In this document: one piece after another, positions 7,257-14,733 of the stretch
Layout: every line of letters starts with the position of its first letter
How positions within the stretch are numbered: position 1 is the first letter of the stretch
NCBI GenBank assembly: GCA_017518785.1
Contig: JAFWUA010000116.1
Span: 1 to 16,267 of the forward strand
Direction of reading: 5' to 3'
DNA length: 16,267 nt
Source of the DNA: Neisseriaceae bacterium
Lineage (GTDB): Bacteria > Pseudomonadota > Gammaproteobacteria > Burkholderiales > Neisseriaceae
Notes under the pieces: generated by a model
What the model saw: the letters and a program-made list of their open reading frames with translations, nothing else
Database searches by the model: none
Told to the model about the DNA's origin: nothing
Made by a program: the position numbers and the translations under genes

Positions 7257-7904
7257 TTAACCTGATATAAAACCTTTACCTAACAAATATACTTCATTAG
7301 AACGGTTGCGAGATGCTTTGGGTTTATGCGTAACAACATGGCAGAATGAAGTACGCATGTCCCTAACATATTCCTGAAAACCAGTTCCTTGAAATACCTT
7401 TACCAAAAATGCTCCATCTTTTTTCAGATGATTACGAGCAAAATCCAACGCCAATTCAGCTAAATAAAAACTTCTTGCTTGGTCAGTTACTGCTTGACCA
7501 CTCATATTGGGTGCAATATCAGAAATAACAAGGTCAACAGTAGGATTATCAAGAGCATTTTTCAATTCTTCTAATACACTGTTTTCACGAAAATCTCCGC
7601 AAATAAACTTCACATTATCAATAGGTTCCATAGGCAAAATATCTAATGCGAAGATTTTTGCTGAATCTTTCAGCTTTCTCGATACCACTTGCGACCATGA
7701 GCCAGGTGCACTACCCAAATCCACAACTGTCATACCTTTATACAACAGTTTTTCTTTTCCATCTATTTCCAATAATTTATAGGCAGCACGAGCACGATAC
7801 CCATCTTTTTGGGCTAAATGCACATAATGATCATGTACATGTTCTTGTAACCATGCTTGTGATGTTTTTGAGCGTTTATGTTTTGGTGTATCTGATTTCA
7901 ACAT
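7257..7904 (-). CDS. rlmE: 23S rRNA (uridine-2'-O)-methyltransferase (RrmJ/FtsJ)
   Basis: Methylates the ribose of U2552 in the A loop of 23S rRNA, late in 50S assembly. From the ATG at 7904 the product is 215 residues. It has the SAM-binding motif VVDLGSAPGSWSQ (about 60-72) and the K-D-K-E catalytic tetrad (K43 in AYKL, D129 in ISDIAPN, K169 in LVKVFQG, E204 in SNEVYL). The open frame continues upstream to a TTG at 7973 and an ATG at 7934. I prefer 7904 because the family begins with a short basic lead into AWLQEHVHDHYV. The Shine-Dalgarno sequence is poor for all three. It is divergent from yhbY and upstream of ftsH, as in many Proteobacteria. Confidence 0.95.
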   Translation of the reverse strand: MLKSDTPKHKRSKTSQAWLQEHVHDHYVHLAQKDGYRARAAYKLLEIDGKEKLLYKGMTVVDLGSAPGSWSQVVSRKLKDSAKIFALDILPMEPIDNVKFICGDFRENSVLEELKNALDNPTVDLVISDIAPNMSGQAVTDQARSFYLAELALDFARNHLKKDGAFLVKVFQGTGFQEYVRDMRTSFCHVVTHKPKASRNRSNEVYLLGKGFISG

Positions 7905-8003
7905 TATTTCATGCTTTTGCAAAAAGGCATACATTGTAAAACAATATTGAGTAAAATGATGCAATTTTCGCAAACCATCTAACTTAATTTAATATATACG
8001 ATT

Positions 8004-8294
8004 ATGCTTACCATAAAAACCACACAATTAACTTCCAAAGAAAAACAAATACTAAAAGCAAAAGCACATCATCTTAAACCAGTTGTAATGATTGGGCATA
8101 ACGGTTTAACTTCTGCATTATTGCGTGAAGCTGATATTGCACTAACTGCTCATGAATTAATAAAAGTAAGAATGTTAGCAGGCGATAGAGAAGAACGTGC
8201 CAATATGATTCAAGCTTTATGTGCAAATCTATCAGCTTCCATCGTTGCTCATAGTGGTAAATTAGCCATAATCTGGCGGAAAAACGAAGAGTGA
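8004..8294 (+). CDS. yhbY: YhbY-family RNA-binding protein (CRM domain)
   Basis: A 96-residue single-CRM-domain protein. In E. coli the homologue associates with pre-50S ribosomal particles. The signature GHNGLT (31-36) carries the GxxG RNA-binding loop and follows the AHHLKPVVMI strand. The whole length matches the family. It starts 30 bp before the first possible rlmE codon on the other strand. The A/T sequence just before the ATG contains a TATATA-like stretch and no clear Shine-Dalgarno, so a very short leader is possible. Only 10 bp separate its stop from cmk, suggesting co-transcription with cmk. Confidence 0.93.
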   Translation: MLTIKTTQLTSKEKQILKAKAHHLKPVVMIGHNGLTSALLREADIALTAHELIKVRMLAGDREERANMIQALCANLSASIVAHSGKLAIIWRKNEE

Positions 8295-8304
8295 GTTAAT
8301 TTTT

Positions 8305-8961
8305 ATGTATCCGGTTATTGCCATTGATGGTCCATCGGCTTCTGGTAAAGGGACGATTGCGTCTCGTGTTGCTAATGCCTTGGGTTGGGCTTATTTAGAT
8401 TCAGGTGCCCTATATCGAGTAAGTGCTCTTTATGCTAAACAAAATGGGGTAGATATATCCGATGAAAAAAGTGTCTCGCAATTAGTACGTAATATGCCAG
8501 TGTCTTTTTTAGATGGGCAGGTAAGATTGAATAATCAAGACGTATCACTTGATATTCGTCGAGAAGAAATCGGCATGTTAGCGTCGCGTATTGCAGCACT
8601 GCCGGAAGTTAGACAAGCATTATTGCAATTGCAACGAGATTTTGCAGTTAAATCTCCTGTTGTAGCTGATGGACGTGATATGGCATCGGTAGTTTTCCCC
8701 GAAGCACAATTGAAAGTTTTTTTACAAGCAGACGCACATATTCGTGCACTTCGTAGAGCAAAACAATTGGGATTAGCATCTGATGAGGAGCAATTTGAAA
8801 AAATTTTGCACGATATTGAAAAGAGAGATTACGCAGACTATAACCGTGCTGTATCACCATTGGTAAAGGTAGAGAGTGCATACACTTTGGATACCTCCAA
8901 TATCACCATTGAGGAAGCCGTAAAAAAAGTAATTGAATGGTATCAACAAGTAAAAAAATAG
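8305..8961 (+). CDS. cmk: Cytidylate kinase
   Basis: Phosphorylates CMP and dCMP with ATP in pyrimidine nucleotide recycling. It has 218 residues, the usual length. The P-loop is GPSASGKGT (9-17). The NMP-binding motif YLDSGALYR follows at about 30-38, and VADGRDMASVVFP and the RRAKQLG lid-region arginines come later. A GTGAG lies about 8 nt before the ATG. It sits directly upstream of rpsA, a strongly conserved pairing in Proteobacteria. A 9-base DUS fragment at 8599-8607 is read as Leu-Pro-Glu. Confidence 0.97.
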   Translation: MYPVIAIDGPSASGKGTIASRVANALGWAYLDSGALYRVSALYAKQNGVDISDEKSVSQLVRNMPVSFLDGQVRLNNQDVSLDIRREEIGMLASRIAALPEVRQALLQLQRDFAVKSPVVADGRDMASVVFPEAQLKVFLQADAHIRALRRAKQLGLASDEEQFEKILHDIEKRDYADYNRAVSPLVKVESAYTLDTSNITIEEAVKKVIEWYQQVKK

Positions 8962-8963
8962 TA

Positions 8964-8969
8964 TATAAT
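8964..8969 (+). promoter_or_regulatory. Candidate -10 box for rpsA-ihfB
   Basis: Consensus TATAAT beginning 3 bp after the cmk stop. The sequence 17 bp upstream (TATCAA) is a poor -35. Transcription from here would give an rpsA leader of about 125 nt that includes the hairpin at 9013-9041. Confidence 0.4.
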
Positions 8970-9012
8970 CCGACACTTTCAGTTTGACATTAAGATTTAA
9001 ATTTAACGACTT

Positions 9013-9050
9013 ATGTTTGCCCAAAACAGGTGGGCAAACATTTCTTTTTA
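9013..9050 (+). terminator. Hairpin with T-rich tail between cmk and rpsA
   Basis: A perfect 10-bp stem, ATGTTTGCCC (9013-9022) with GGGCAAACAT (9032-9041), a 9-nt loop and a T-rich tail (TTCTTTTTA). It has the form of a rho-independent terminator for cmk. If the rpsA promoter lies at 8964-8969, it is instead a leader attenuator. Confidence 0.65.
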
Positions 9051-9100
9051 ACTTTTAACCCCTGCACGCCTGTTTCGTGCCAATGAGAATGTTTTTTTCT

Positions 9101-10780
9101 ATGGAAAATTTTGCACAATTATTGGAAGAATATTCCGCAACCCAAGAAATGAATGTTGGCGAAGTAATTACCGCCGAAGTTTTATCAATCGACAACAATT
9201 TTGTAACTGTTAATGCTGGTTTGAAATCAGAAGCATTGATTAATGTAAATGAATTCAAAAGCATTACTGGTGAGATTGAAGTTAAAGTTGGCGATTTTGT
9301 TACTGTAACCATTGAATCTGTTGAAAACGGTTTTGGTGAAACCAAGCTTTCACGTGAAAAAGCTAAACGTGCCCAAGATTGGATTGCGTTAGAAGAAGCA
9401 ATGGAAAGAGGAGATGTCTTGTATGGCATCATCAATGGTAAAGTCAAGGGTGGTTTGACTGTATCGATTAACAGCATTCGTGCATTCTTGCCTGGTTCTC
9501 TGATTGATGTGCGTCCTATCAAAGATACATCACCATTTGAAGGCAAAGAAATCGAATTCAAAGTTATTAAATTAGATAAAAAACGTAACAATGTTGTAGT
9601 TTCACGTCGTGCCGTTTTAGAGGAAGCATTGAGCGAAGAACGCGAAGCTCTAATGGAACGCTTACAAGAAGGTACAAATGTTAAAGGAATCGTGAAAAAC
9701 ATCACTGATTACGGTGCATTTGTTGATTTGGGTGGTATTGATGGATTGTTGCATATTACCGATTTGGCATGGAGACGTGTTAAACACCCATCAGAAGTAT
9801 TAGAAGTTGGACAAGAAGTTGAAGCGAAAATCTTGAAGTTTGATCAAGATAAATCACGCGTTTCCTTGGGATTGAAACAATTAGGTGATGACCCATGGAC
9901 AGATATGAATCGCCGTTATCCACCTCAAACTCGCTTGTTTGGTAAAGTATCTAACTTAACCGACTATGGTGCATTTGTTGAAATCGAACAAGGTATCGAA
10001 GGTTTGGTGCATGTTTCTGAAATGGATTGGACTAATAAAAACGTTCATCCCAGCAAAGTAGTGCAATTAGGTGATGAAATCGAAGTTATGATTTTAGAAA
10101 TCGATGAAGATCGTCGTCGCATTTCTTTGGGTATGAAACAATGTCAACCTAATCCTTGGGAAGAATTTGCAAATACCCATGAAAAAGGCGACAAAATCAA
10201 GGGTGCAATTAAATCTATCACCGACTTCGGTATTTTCGTTGGTTTAACCGGTGGTATTGATGGTTTAGTGCATTTATCTGATTTGTCTTGGACAGAAAAT
10301 AGCGAAGAAGCTGTACGTAAATACAAAAAAGGCGATGAAGTTGAAGCTGTTATCTTGGCAATAGACATCGAAAAAGAACGCATCTCTCTTGGCATTAAAC
10401 AATTGGAGGGTGATCCCTTTGGTAACTATATTGCAGTTAACGACAAAGGTTCAATTGTTAAAGGAACAGTGAAAACAGTTGATGCAAAAGGTGCTACAAT
10501 AGAATTGTCAGAAGATGTTGAAGGATATTTGCGTGCTTCTGAAATTTCACGAGACAAAGTGGAAGATGTACGTAATCATCTTAAAGAGGGTGATGAAGTT
10601 GAAGCTGTTATTTTGAGTATTGATCGCAAGACTCGTAATATTAGTCTTTCGATTAAAGCCAAAGATGCCAAAGAGCAAGATGAGGCGTTGAGGGCTGTTT
10701 CTTCAAATAGCAATGTGAATGCTGGTACAACCAGTTTGGGTGACTTGCTTAAAGCCAAGCTTTCCGAAAATCAAGAGTAA
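9101..10780 (+). CDS. rpsA: 30S ribosomal protein S1
   Basis: Six-S1-domain RNA-binding protein that recruits mRNAs to the 30S subunit. From the ATG at 9101 it is 559 residues, beside 557 in E. coli. Repeated OB-fold signatures are visible, such as DYGAFVDLGGIDGLLHITDLAWRR, DYGAFVEIEQGIEGLVHVSEMDW and DFGIFVGLTGGIDGLVHLSDLSW, with RISLG-type ends. The same frame has possible starts at 9077 (GTG), 9083 and 9089. I prefer 9101 because MENFAQLLEE is the family start. No strong Shine-Dalgarno precedes any of them, as is known for autoregulated E. coli rpsA. ihfB follows after 11 bp. Confidence 0.97.
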   Translation: MENFAQLLEEYSATQEMNVGEVITAEVLSIDNNFVTVNAGLKSEALINVNEFKSITGEIEVKVGDFVTVTIESVENGFGETKLSREKAKRAQDWIALEEAMERGDVLYGIINGKVKGGLTVSINSIRAFLPGSLIDVRPIKDTSPFEGKEIEFKVIKLDKKRNNVVVSRRAVLEEALSEEREALMERLQEGTNVKGIVKNITDYGAFVDLGGIDGLLHITDLAWRRVKHPSEVLEVGQEVEAKILKFDQDKSRVSLGLKQLGDDPWTDMNRRYPPQTRLFGKVSNLTDYGAFVEIEQGIEGLVHVSEMDWTNKNVHPSKVVQLGDEIEVMILEIDEDRRRISLGMKQCQPNPWEEFANTHEKGDKIKGAIKSITDFGIFVGLTGGIDGLVHLSDLSWTENSEEAVRKYKKGDEVEAVILAIDIEKERISLGIKQLEGDPFGNYIAVNDKGSIVKGTVKTVDAKGATIELSEDVEGYLRASEISRDKVEDVRNHLKEGDEVEAVILSIDRKTRNISLSIKAKDAKEQDEALRAVSSNSNVNAGTTSLGDLLKAKLSENQE

Positions 10781-10791
10781 AGGAAATAGTT

Positions 10792-11091
10792 ATGACCAAA
10801 TCCGACTTAATGGTTCGCCTATCAGATCGCTACACTGAATTGGGTGGCAGAATGTTATCGGCAAAGGATATTACTCAAAGTGCTAAATGTATTATTGATA
10901 CATTGACACGCACTTTGGCAAGTGGACAACGTATTGAAATTAGAGGTTTCGGCAGTTTTGATTTGACTAAACGCCCTTCACGTATTGGTCGCAATCCTAG
11001 GACTGGTGAGCGTGTTGAAGTTCCAGAAAAATACGTACCACATTTCAAAGCTGGTAAGGAATTACGCGAACGCGTTGATTTTGATAAATAA
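10792..11091 (+). CDS. ihfB: Integration host factor subunit beta
   Basis: DNA-bending nucleoid protein that acts as a heterodimer with IHF-alpha in transcription, recombination and replication. It has 99 residues with the HU/IHF fold. EIRGFGSF (49-56) leads into the beta-arm, whose tip RIGRNPRTGE (64-73) carries the proline that intercalates at the bend. The TKSDLMVRL N-terminus identifies the beta subunit rather than HU. AAAGGA lies about 7 nt upstream of the ATG. It closes the cmk-rpsA-ihfB block and is followed at once by a strong terminator. Confidence 0.96.
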   Translation: MTKSDLMVRLSDRYTELGGRMLSAKDITQSAKCIIDTLTRTLASGQRIEIRGFGSFDLTKRPSRIGRNPRTGERVEVPEKYVPHFKAGKELRERVDFDK

Positions 11092-11111
11092 AATCCAAAC
11101 GTTTTTATTGC

Positions 11112-11138
11112 ATGCCACCTGTAAAGGTGGCATTTTTT
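11112..11138 (+). terminator. Rho-independent terminator after ihfB
   Basis: A 9-bp perfect stem, ATGCCACCT (11112-11120) with AGGTGGCAT (11125-11133), a GTAA loop and a T run to 11138. It lies 21 bp past the ihfB stop. Confidence 0.93.
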
Positions 11139-11143
11139 ATGCT

Positions 11144-11155
11144 TTCCGGCAGACT
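11144..11155 (-). repeat. Exact DUS-like 12-mer after the ihfB terminator
   Basis: TTCCGGCAGACT on the plus strand, a solitary intergenic copy six bases after the terminator T run. Confidence 0.85.
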
Positions 11156-11176
11156 ATTTCAATTTATGCCTTGTTA

Positions 11177-11306
11177 GAGACTCCTACAAAACTCGTCATT
11201 CTGAATTTCACGAAGTGAAATGAATAATCTAACTTATTGTTTATAAAGATTATTTGCTATGCTCAGAATGACGAGTAATAGAAAAAATCGAGTTTTGCAG
11301 GAGTCT
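11177..11306. mobile_element. MITE-like element A (about 130 bp)
   Basis: Terminal inverted repeats: GACTCCTACAAAACTCG (11179-11195) against CGAGTTTTGCAGGAGTC (11289-11305), 16 of 17 paired. A second, perfect 14-bp inverted repeat, ACTCGTCATTCTGA (11191-11204) with its complement at 11263-11276, lies inside. There is no coding capacity. TTGTTA occurs on both sides (11171-11176 and 11307-11312), a possible target duplication. The core CTCGTCATTCTGAA is shared with element B at 13367. The TIR resembles the CCTTTGCAAAA-type ends I recall for IS5-family elements in Neisseria. That link is inference. Confidence 0.65.
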
Positions 11307-11329
11307 TTGTTATATCTGCAATATTTGTC

Positions 11330-11526
11330 GAAACTCCTGCAAAACCTAACTATGAATAAAAAAAATTCAACCTGCCGTAGGGTTGGTCGAAAGAGCCATC
11401 AAAATTGTTAATTACAACTATTTGAATTTTAATTATTTTTATCTCGACCTGTCGGTCGAGTTGGTGGGTCTTTCGACCCACCCTACGGCGTTTCATTTTT
11501 AAATTAGTAGGTTTTGCAGGAGTTTC
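11330..11526. mobile_element. MITE-like element C (about 197 bp) with REP-like hairpins
   Basis: Perfect 19-bp terminal inverted repeats, GAAACTCCTGCAAAACCTA (11330-11348) and its complement (11508-11526), flanked by TTGTC and TTGTT. Inside, 11374-11400 and 11463-11489 form a second inverted pair (24 of 27 positions complementary). Two short hairpins also lie within, CTCGACC/GGTCGAG (about 11443-11460) and GGTGGGTC/GACCCACC (11463-11482). The GTAGGGTGGGTCGAAAGACC type of sequence is a dispersed repeat seen in many bacteria. No convincing gene is present. The outer ends match element A, the interior does not. Confidence 0.6.
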
Positions 11527-11562
11527 TTGTTGTGAAAGATTTTTATTCATCAGGCTTTAAGG

Positions 11563-11568
11563 TACAAT
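11563..11568 (+). promoter_or_regulatory. Candidate -10 box for the ETF-QO gene
   Basis: TACAAT, about 47 bp before the chosen start and 37 bp past the end of element C. The -35 region is only a T-rich stretch (about 11540-11545), so this is tentative. Confidence 0.3.
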
Positions 11569-11614
11569 TTACAGTTGAACACTACCGATGAAACAGATTA
11601 GAGGTAATCCAAAA

Positions 11615-13273
11615 ATGAATCAAGTTATTGAACGCGAACAAATGCAATTTGACGTTGTCATTGTCGGAGCAGGACCTGCTGGTTTGGCTTCTGCTATTAA
11701 ACTTAAACAATTAGCACAAGAAGCTAATCGAGAAATATCGGTCTGCATCGTAGAAAAAGCATCAGAAGTTGGTGCACATATCATGTCAGGAGTCATTGTC
11801 GATCCTGTTTATTTGAATGAATTAATACCGAATTGGAAAGAGTTGGGAGCACCTCTAACTTGTGAAGTTCAAGAAGATAGGGTATTGTTTTTAACCAAAA
11901 ATCGTGCAATTAAGATGCCAATTGTACCGCGTGCTATGCACAATAAAGGCTGTTACATAACCAGCTTGGGTGTACTTTGTCGCTGGTTAGCAGAACAAGC
12001 AGAAAATTTGGGTGTGGAAATTTATCCAGGTTTTGCCGCAACCGATGTTTTATTTCATGCCGATGGCTCGGTAAAAGGCATTGTTACCGGAGATATGGGA
12101 ATTGGTAAAGATGGTGAGCCAACAGATAATTTCCAAGCTGGTATGGAATTACTTGCTCAACAGACTATTTTTGCCGAAGGTTGTCGTGGTTCTTTGGGTA
12201 AAAAATTAATCTCACATTTTGCATTGGATAGAGATAGTCAGCCGCAAACATATGGATTAGGCATCAAAGAAGTGTGGGAAGTTAAACCTGAAAATCATAA
12301 GCAAGGTTTAGTAATTCACTCCGTAGGTTTTCCGGTAGATTATAAAACCTATGGTGGGTCATTTATCTATCACTGGGAAGATAACAAAATATCTATTGGT
12401 TTTGTTATGGGTTTGGATTATTCCAATCCCTACCTTTCTCCTTTCGAAGAAATGCAACGCTTGAAAACTCACCCAGAAATAAAAAAAATGTTAGAAGGCG
12501 GCAGACGCATTGCATACGGTGCTCGTGCTTTGATTGAGGGTGGTTTACAGTGTCTTCCTAAATTATCATTTGCAGGAGGTGTATTAGTTGGCGATGATGC
12601 TGGATTCCTGAATATGCCACGTATTAAAGGTTCTCATACTGCAATGAAGTCTGGCATGATAGCTGCTGAAGCTGTATTTAATACTTTGGAAGAGTCGCAA
12701 GAAAGTTACGAACGTTCATTAGAAGCAACATCATATGAAGAATTATTCAAAGAAAGTGCTCTGTATAAGGAATTGTATAAAGCACGTAATGTTCGTCCGT
12801 CCTTTAAATGGTCTTTATGGGGTGGTTCAATCTATACCATGATTGATGATTATATTTTCAATGGCAAAGCTCCTTGGACAATCAAACATCACGGTAAAGA
12901 CCATGAAAGCTTACGTAAAGCATCTGAATTTACTCCAATTGAATATCCTAAACCAGATGGTGTTTTAACTTTTGATCGTTTATCCAGCGTTTTCTTGGCA
13001 GCGGTTAATCATGAGGAAAATCAGCCTTGTCATTTACAATTAGCACACCCAGAACGTGCTATTGATATTAATTACAAAGAATACGCTTCACCAGAGACAC
13101 GTTATTGTCCTGCTGGGGTTTATGAAATTGTTGAAGAAAATGGCAAACCTCGTTTGCAAATCAATGCACAAAACTGTATGCACTGTAAGACCTGCGATAT
13201 TAAAGATCCAACTCAAAATATCAATTGGCAATGTCCAGAGGGAGGAGGGGGACCTAACTATGGTGCAATGTAG
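11615..13273 (+). CDS. Electron transfer flavoprotein-ubiquinone oxidoreductase
   Basis: Inner-membrane-associated FAD and [4Fe-4S] enzyme that passes electrons from reduced ETF, fed by acyl-CoA and other dehydrogenases, to ubiquinone. From 11615 it has 552 residues, the family length. The FAD dinucleotide motif VGAGPAGLASA starts near residue 17. Conserved VGDDAGFLNMPRIKGSHTAM is the second FAD contact. The C-terminal ferredoxin-like domain has cysteines in YCPAGVYE and NCMHCKTC, then WQCPEGGGGPNYGAM. An ATG nine codons upstream (11588) lacks a ribosome site, while AGAGG lies about 10 nt before 11615. It stands alone between MITE-like elements. No etfA or etfB is in the window. Confidence 0.95.
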   Translation: MNQVIEREQMQFDVVIVGAGPAGLASAIKLKQLAQEANREISVCIVEKASEVGAHIMSGVIVDPVYLNELIPNWKELGAPLTCEVQEDRVLFLTKNRAIKMPIVPRAMHNKGCYITSLGVLCRWLAEQAENLGVEIYPGFAATDVLFHADGSVKGIVTGDMGIGKDGEPTDNFQAGMELLAQQTIFAEGCRGSLGKKLISHFALDRDSQPQTYGLGIKEVWEVKPENHKQGLVIHSVGFPVDYKTYGGSFIYHWEDNKISIGFVMGLDYSNPYLSPFEEMQRLKTHPEIKKMLEGGRRIAYGARALIEGGLQCLPKLSFAGGVLVGDDAGFLNMPRIKGSHTAMKSGMIAAEAVFNTLEESQESYERSLEATSYEELFKESALYKELYKARNVRPSFKWSLWGGSIYTMIDDYIFNGKAPWTIKHHGKDHESLRKASEFTPIEYPKPDGVLTFDRLSSVFLAAVNHEENQPCHLQLAHPERAIDINYKEYASPETRYCPAGVYEIVEENGKPRLQINAQNCMHCKTCDIKDPTQNINWQCPEGGGGPNYGAM

Positions 13274-13305
13274 TTTATAAAACTTGATATTTTGAAATAA
13301 AACTT

Positions 13306-13335
13306 AACCACGTCCAATCATGGGCGTGGTTTTTT
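13306..13335 (+). terminator. Rho-independent terminator after the ETF-QO gene
   Basis: The stem is AACCACGTCC (13306-13315) with GGGCGTGGTT (13322-13331), one G-U pair, a six-base loop and a run of T to 13335, 33 bp beyond the stop codon. Confidence 0.9.
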
Positions 13336-13345
13336 GTAAAAAGTT

Positions 13346-13357
13346 TTCCGGCAGAGT
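13346..13357 (-). repeat. DUS-like 12-mer with one mismatch
   Basis: TTCCGGCAGAGT, 11 of 12 bases, between the ETF-QO terminator and element B. Confidence 0.65.
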
Positions 13358-13366
13358 TTATAAAGT

Positions 13367-13502
13367 CTGAAACCTTTGCAAAACTCGTCATTCTGAACTT
13401 TCCGCAGGAAAATGAAGAATCTAATTGTTTGTTAAATAAAAAGATTCACAACCAAGTTCAGAATAACGAATGAGAAAGAAGTTGGTTTTGCAAAGGTTTC
13501 AG
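13367..13502. mobile_element. MITE-like element B (about 136 bp)
   Basis: Perfect 18-bp terminal inverted repeats, CTGAAACCTTTGCAAAAC (13367-13384) and its complement (13485-13502). The interior begins ACTCGTCATTCTGAA and continues to AATGAAGAATCTAA, clearly related to element A and in the same orientation. An internal arm, AAGTTCAGAATAACGA, is a decayed match to the left core. There is no coding capacity and no clear target duplication. It lies between the convergent ETF-QO and hemY genes. Confidence 0.65.
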
Positions 13503-13530
13503 TAGTCTAACAAGTTTTTATAATATTGAA

Positions 13531-14733
13531 TTATTCAACCTCTGCAATAGACATCAATTGCAAGGCTGCTTGTTGTTGTTGTTCTGCTTCCGGCAGTCTG
13601 CCACTATCGGTAAACACTTTTGCCAAAGCCAAATGTGTGGCAATACTTTTGCGTTGTGATAATGATGCTTCTAAATAACTTTGAGCCTTACCCCATAATT
13701 GTTTGGTAGTTGCCATACGACCTAATGTATATAAAAGAGAAGCATTATCTGGACGCTGTTTCAGCCATTTTTCTGCATCATCGAATAGTTTACCTTGCTC
13801 ATTATCTGGCAAATATACAAAAACATCATTTAGTAAAGATAATAACTTATCATCTGAATTATTAGGATAATGATAACGTACATGGTTTACAACTTCGCGG
13901 TATTGCCCGTTATCGCGATACTTTTCGATAATTTTTACCAACATCGAACTATTTTTTTCAGCCTCTGGAATGCGTTTTAAGCAACGCTTCATTTCTTTGG
14001 CATCGCTTACATCTTCCAAGATTTTAGAATATGCTTCACGACAAATATCCGATGCCTCCTGTTCGCCAATTGCCCCCTTTTTGCGTAATTGTTTTGCATT
14101 TTTCAATATGGAATCAACATCTTGTTGTGCAATAGCACGTCTTAAATCCAAACGAACAGTTTGCACTAAATCTGGACTAATTTTATTAGCACTTTGAATG
14201 TATTTCACGGCATCATCGTAATTCTCACGCACTAACGCATCTTCGGCTAATAATAAATAACGAGGCAGTTGATACTTTTCCGGCAGACTTTCCAAACGTT
14301 TCAAAAAAGAATTACGTTCATTCACATTACCATCTGCCTGTGCCGCATAAGCTGCTAATACCAAAGCCAAAGGCAAACGTTTGCCAGCTTCGCTATTTGT
14401 CAATAATCGTTTAGTGTGTTGCGATGTTTGACTATAACGACCTGCAAAAAATGCCATGCCAGCTTCGCTTAATTCTTGATCTGCACGTTTTTGATGTTGT
14501 TTGCGACTAAATTTGCGAAAACCACCAGGTATTCCTGCAATAGTTTTGGTAAGTCTCACCAAGATATATAACAATACCCACAGTAAAATAATACCAATAA
14601 TCAAAGTATTAAGATTCATTGAATAGTGTGTATTATCAATAACAATATGTGCTGAACCGTGATAATTTTGAGTCAGTAAGGCAATGCCAATTGCTAATGC
14701 AAACAGAATAATCAGCCAAATTAATGCTCTCAT
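13531..14733 (-). CDS. hemY: HemY-type membrane-anchored TPR protein
   Basis: A 400-residue protein of the proteobacterial HemY family, encoded with haem-synthesis genes and implicated in, but not proven to catalyse, a step of protohaem formation. This is not the Bacillus HemY oxidase. Two membrane segments lie at about 3-22 and 42-62, followed by the basic FRKFSRKQHQKR stretch. A TPR-like helical array runs to the C-terminus (for example YTLGRMATTKQLWGKAQSYLEASL). The start overlaps the hemX stop as ATGA (14730-14733), with GGAG 10 nt upstream inside hemX, so the two are translationally coupled. Exact (14278-14289) and one-mismatch (13588-13599) DUS copies lie inside, both giving Leu-Pro-Glu. 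Confidence 0.9.
   Translation of the reverse strand: MRALIWLIILFALAIGIALLTQNYHGSAHIVIDNTHYSMNLNTLIIGIILLWVLLYILVRLTKTIAGIPGGFRKFSRKQHQKRADQELSEAGMAFFAGRYSQTSQHTKRLLTNSEAGKRLPLALVLAAYAAQADGNVNERNSFLKRLESLPEKYQLPRYLLLAEDALVRENYDDAVKYIQSANKISPDLVQTVRLDLRRAIAQQDVDSILKNAKQLRKKGAIGEQEASDICREAYSKILEDVSDAKEMKRCLKRIPEAEKNSSMLVKIIEKYRDNGQYREVVNHVRYHYPNNSDDKLLSLLNDVFVYLPDNEQGKLFDDAEKWLKQRPDNASLLYTLGRMATTKQLWGKAQSYLEASLSQRKSIATHLALAKVFTDSGRLPEAEQQQQAALQLMSIAEVE
13588..13599 (-). repeat. DUS-like 12-mer with one mismatch, in hemY
   Basis: TTCCGGCAGTCT on the plus strand, 11 of 12 bases. In hemY it reads Arg-Leu-Pro-Glu near the C-terminus. Confidence 0.65.
14278..14289 (-). repeat. Exact DUS-like 12-mer in hemY
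   Basis: TTCCGGCAGACT on the plus strand. In hemY it is in frame as Ser-Leu-Pro-Glu, between two TPR helices. Confidence 0.85.

Noticed and set aside
7905..7973. N-terminal extension of rlmE from the TTG at 7973
   Set aside because: The extra 23 residues are unlike the family N-terminus and have no Shine-Dalgarno sequence.
8984..8989. Consensus TTGACA as a -35 for rpsA
   Set aside because: No -10-like hexamer lies 16-18 bp downstream. The nearest candidate spacing is 21 bp.
11350..11550. A 66-residue open frame on the minus strand
   Set aside because: It spans element C and reads through its inverted repeats. It has no ribosome site and no recognisable protein.
12330..12341. TTCCGGTAGATT inside the ETF-QO gene as a DUS
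   Set aside because: It has two mismatches to the 12-mer and lies in a conserved coding stretch, so I treat it as chance.
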